From NCBI RefSeq assembly GCF_009208055.1, contig NZ_WFKI01000008.1:1-64000 (forward strand): a stretch of 64,000 nucleotides of DNA, given 5' to 3'. Positions 61,867-64,000 of the stretch are shown piece by piece. Position numbers and translations under genes: made by a program. Below the pieces are notes generated by a model, which saw only the letters and a program-made list of their open reading frames with translations, made no database searches and was not told the origin of the DNA. Each line of letters begins with the position of its first letter. The stretch's first letter is position 1. Source of the stretch: Poseidonibacter ostreae (lineage in GTDB: Bacteria > Campylobacterota > Campylobacteria > Campylobacterales > Arcobacteraceae).

Positions 61867-64000
61867 TTAAACTAGTATTTCTCTATTACCTTTAATATTT
61901 GCTTCAGATAAAACTCCAGTTTGTTCTAACTGCTCTACAATGGTAGCTGCTCTGTTATATCCAATTCTAAGTTTTCTTTGAATGTAAGAAATAGATGTTT
62001 TTTTATCATTAATACAAACCATTTTTGCTGCTTCGTATAATTCATCTAATTCTCCTAACTCAGCACTTGTAGAAGTATTTGAAGAGTTTTGAGAATTTCT
62101 ATCCTTGATAAAATTCATATCATATTCAACATCTCTTTGCTCTTTTAAGAAATCAACAACTTTTTCGATTTCATCTTCACTTGACCAAGGTGCGTGAATT
62201 CTAACTAATCCAGACATTCCAGGTGGTGTAAATAACATATCCCCACGACCAAGTAAAGACTCAGCTCCCATTGAATCTAAGATAATTTTAGAATCAATTT
62301 TCTGACCTACTTTATATGAAAGTCTACTTGGAAGATTCGCTTTAATAAGACCAGTAACTACATCAACAGATGGTCTTTGAGTTGCAACTATTAAGTGAAT
62401 ACCTGAAGCTCTTGCCATTTGAGCAAGTCTTGCAATTGAGTATTCAACATCTTTACCACTTGTCATCATTAAATCAGCTAGCTCATCAATTACAACAACA
62501 ATATAAGGTAGTGTCTCAAAGCCTTCTTTTTTAGCTTTTTCATTATAGTTTTCAATATTTTTAGTTTTTGTTTGAGACATTAAAGTATAACGTCTCTCCA
62601 TTTCACCAACCATATTTGCTAAGGCATTAACAGCATCCCCTGCTTTTGTAATAACAGGAGTAAGTAAATGTGGAATATCATTATACATTGAAAACTCAAG
62701 CATTTTTGGATCAATCATTACTAATTTTAAATTATCTGGCGAGTTTTTATATAATAGTGAAAGAATCATTGAGTTGATACCAACTGATTTACCTGAACCT
62801 GTAGTCCCTGCAATTAGTAAATGAGGAAGTTTTTTAAGGTCTGTAATAAATGCTTTTCCAACAATATCTTTTCCTAAAATCATTGTTAATGGAGATTTAG
62901 AATTTTGAAATAAATCACTTTCTAACATCTCTTTTAAATAAATAGTTTGAGTATCTTCATTTGGAACTTCAATACCAACAACATCTTTACCAGGAATTGG
63001 AGCTTGGATCCTGATAGTTTGAGCTTTTAAAGCCATTGCTAAATCATCTTGTAAATTTAAAATCTTAGATACTTTAACATTTGGAGCAGGTTTAAATTCA
63101 AAAGTAGTAACAACGGGACCTGTATAAGTTCTTACAACATCACCTTCAATTTTAAACATTGAAAGTTTATCTAATAAATCACAAATCTTTTGGTCAATCA
63201 CAGACTCAGAAACCTTAGATTTTTTCTCTTTTGGTGTTGCTTGGAAAAAGTTTGTATGAGGAAGCTTGAAATCTTTTGGTTTTTCTGTAGCACCTAATTC
63301 AATTTCATCAAGAAGTTTTTTATTCTCTTCTAACTCTTCTACAATTATTCCATGTGCTTCATGTTGTGTACTTAAGATTTGTTCTTCAAGTTGATTATTC
63401 TCTTCTTTAGAAGTATTTTCTTTTATCTCATCAATAACTTCTAATATCTCAGGTTCATTTATAAAATCTGTTTCAACAGGAGCAACTGGAGTGATAATTG
63501 GATTATCTATAGTAATCTCAGCTGTATTACCACTTTCTTTTACTACAACACTCTCTTCTTTTCTTTTCTTTCTTTTACTACTTGTATTTTCTATTCTTTT
63601 AATATTAGAGCTTCTATCAAATTTAAACTTATTAACTAATTTTGTAACATCCATTTCTGAATTTTCAAATAAAACTAGAAAAGAGATTACAAAACCAACT
63701 AAAACAAAAATATAAAGCCCAGCATTACCAATAAAGGGGCTTAAACTCTCAACAAGTATATTCCCTATTTTTCCACTATATATACCGTTTTCGACAATAA
63801 GTGACTGAAATATCAAAGATACAAAAAGGATTAATAACACTACAATAATATTTAAAGTTAAATCTTTACCCTTAATATTTTCCTTGAAATTTATAATATA
63901 TAAAGGATAAAGGAACATTAAAAGATATACATAAGATAATAAACCAAAGTACTCATTTGAGTTCTTTGCAAATATAAATCCTACTTTTCCAACTACATCT
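61867..64000 (-). CDS. ftsK: DNA translocase FtsK (5' end beyond window)
   Basis: Septum-bound DNA pump that aligns dif sites for Xer recombination. Membrane segments occupy the N-terminal part, an acidic/low-complexity linker follows, then the alpha-beta-gamma motor: Walker A HLLIAGTTGSGKSVGINSM, Walker B YIVVVIDELADLMM and the gamma domain at the C-terminus (ISYIQRKLRIGYNRAATIVEQLE). The frame is open from 63918 to the window edge with membrane-type residues (KNSNEYFGLLSYVYLLM), so the ATG at 63918 is internal and the gene is partial. Partner xerH is at 33031-34083. Confidence 0.95.
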   Translation of the reverse strand, partial: DVVGKVGFIFAKNSNEYFGLLSYVYLLMFLYPLYIINFKENIKGKDLTLNIIVVLLILFVSLIFQSLIVENGIYSGKIGNILVESLSPFIGNAGLYIFVLVGFVISFLVLFENSEMDVTKLVNKFKFDRSSNIKRIENTSSKRKKRKEESVVVKESGNTAEITIDNPIITPVAPVETDFINEPEILEVIDEIKENTSKEENNQLEEQILSTQHEAHGIIVEELEENKKLLDEIELGATEKPKDFKLPHTNFFQATPKEKKSKVSESVIDQKICDLLDKLSMFKIEGDVVRTYTGPVVTTFEFKPAPNVKVSKILNLQDDLAMALKAQTIRIQAPIPGKDVVGIEVPNEDTQTIYLKEMLESDLFQNSKSPLTMILGKDIVGKAFITDLKKLPHLLIAGTTGSGKSVGINSMILSLLYKNSPDNLKLVMIDPKMLEFSMYNDIPHLLTPVITKAGDAVNALANMVGEMERRYTLMSQTKTKNIENYNEKAKKEGFETLPYIVVVIDELADLMMTSGKDVEYSIARLAQMARASGIHLIVATQRPSVDVVTGLIKANLPSRLSYKVGQKIDSKIILDSMGAESLLGRGDMLFTPPGMSGLVRIHAPWSSEDEIEKVVDFLKEQRDVEYDMNFIKDRNSQNSSNTSTSAELGELDELYEAAKMVCINDKKTSISYIQRKLRIGYNRAATIVEQLEQTGVLSEANIKGNREILV

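Overview
The window is a chromosomal segment from a low-GC member of the Campylobacterota, most probably the Arcobacter group. The evidence is lineage-marker proteins and gene order: HobA (a DnaA-binding protein of this phylum), a XerH-type single tyrosine recombinase, MqnC of the futalosine menaquinone route, a split cheY-cheA-cheR-cheD-cheB operon, and two gene blocks (hemW-rppH-lysC-hobA-holB-folP and murE/F-like-metG-small Cys protein-fbp-mobB ... slt-yggT-gltX) that, from memory, match the order in Campylobacter jejuni. I see no prophage, insertion sequence or CRISPR array. It reads as core genome with a few accessory insertions.

Layout. 1-440: four tRNA genes (Gln, fMet, Met, Thr) on the minus strand behind a consensus sigma-70 promoter. 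556-2112: a RibBA-like protein and an unknown gene. 2197-7424: an oadG-oadA-oadB-pckA operon acting on the oxaloacetate/pyruvate/PEP node, preceded by a likely 31-residue small ORF. 7537-8193: an S24 (CI/LexA-like) regulator with its own strong promoter. 8210-12726: murE/F-like gene, metG, small Cys-rich gene, fbp, mobB. 12875-15647: glnS with a YqeY tail, then a lipoprotein gene. 15616-23451: slt, yggT, a degenerate gltX paralogue, an M16-like protein, mqnC, bamA. 23535-28108: tyrA, folP, holB, hobA, lysC, rppH. 28164-34083: hemW, prmC, an M3 peptidase, two unknown genes and xerH, which has a dif-like palindrome in front of it. 34098-36216: peroxiredoxin-like, haloacid dehalogenase-like and TetR genes, each preceded by the same palindrome. 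36259-41363: the chemotaxis operon. 41442-52669: pnp, a phosphoribosyltransferase, lptD, an RDD protein, purD, a probable 6S RNA, hemD, a SulP transporter, der and hpf. 52840-60231: a hook and hook-associated-protein block (flgD; flgE, flgL, unknown, flgK, fliD). 60319-61804: an OmpR-type two-component pair. 61867-64000: ftsK, cut by the window end.

The least ordinary points are: (i) the gltX-like gene has lost both class I synthetase ATP-binding signatures, while a GlnRS with a YqeY tail sits in the same neighbourhood; (ii) three near-identical palindromes define a small TetR regulon; (iii) a palindrome with dif geometry overlaps the xerH promoter; (iv) a rod-like RNA upstream of purD has the shape of 6S RNA; (v) sequence motifs are shared between the response-regulator promoter and the flgE upstream region, and the flgD leader can sequester its own ribosome binding site. 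All functional calls come from reading motifs in the sequence; no database search was run.
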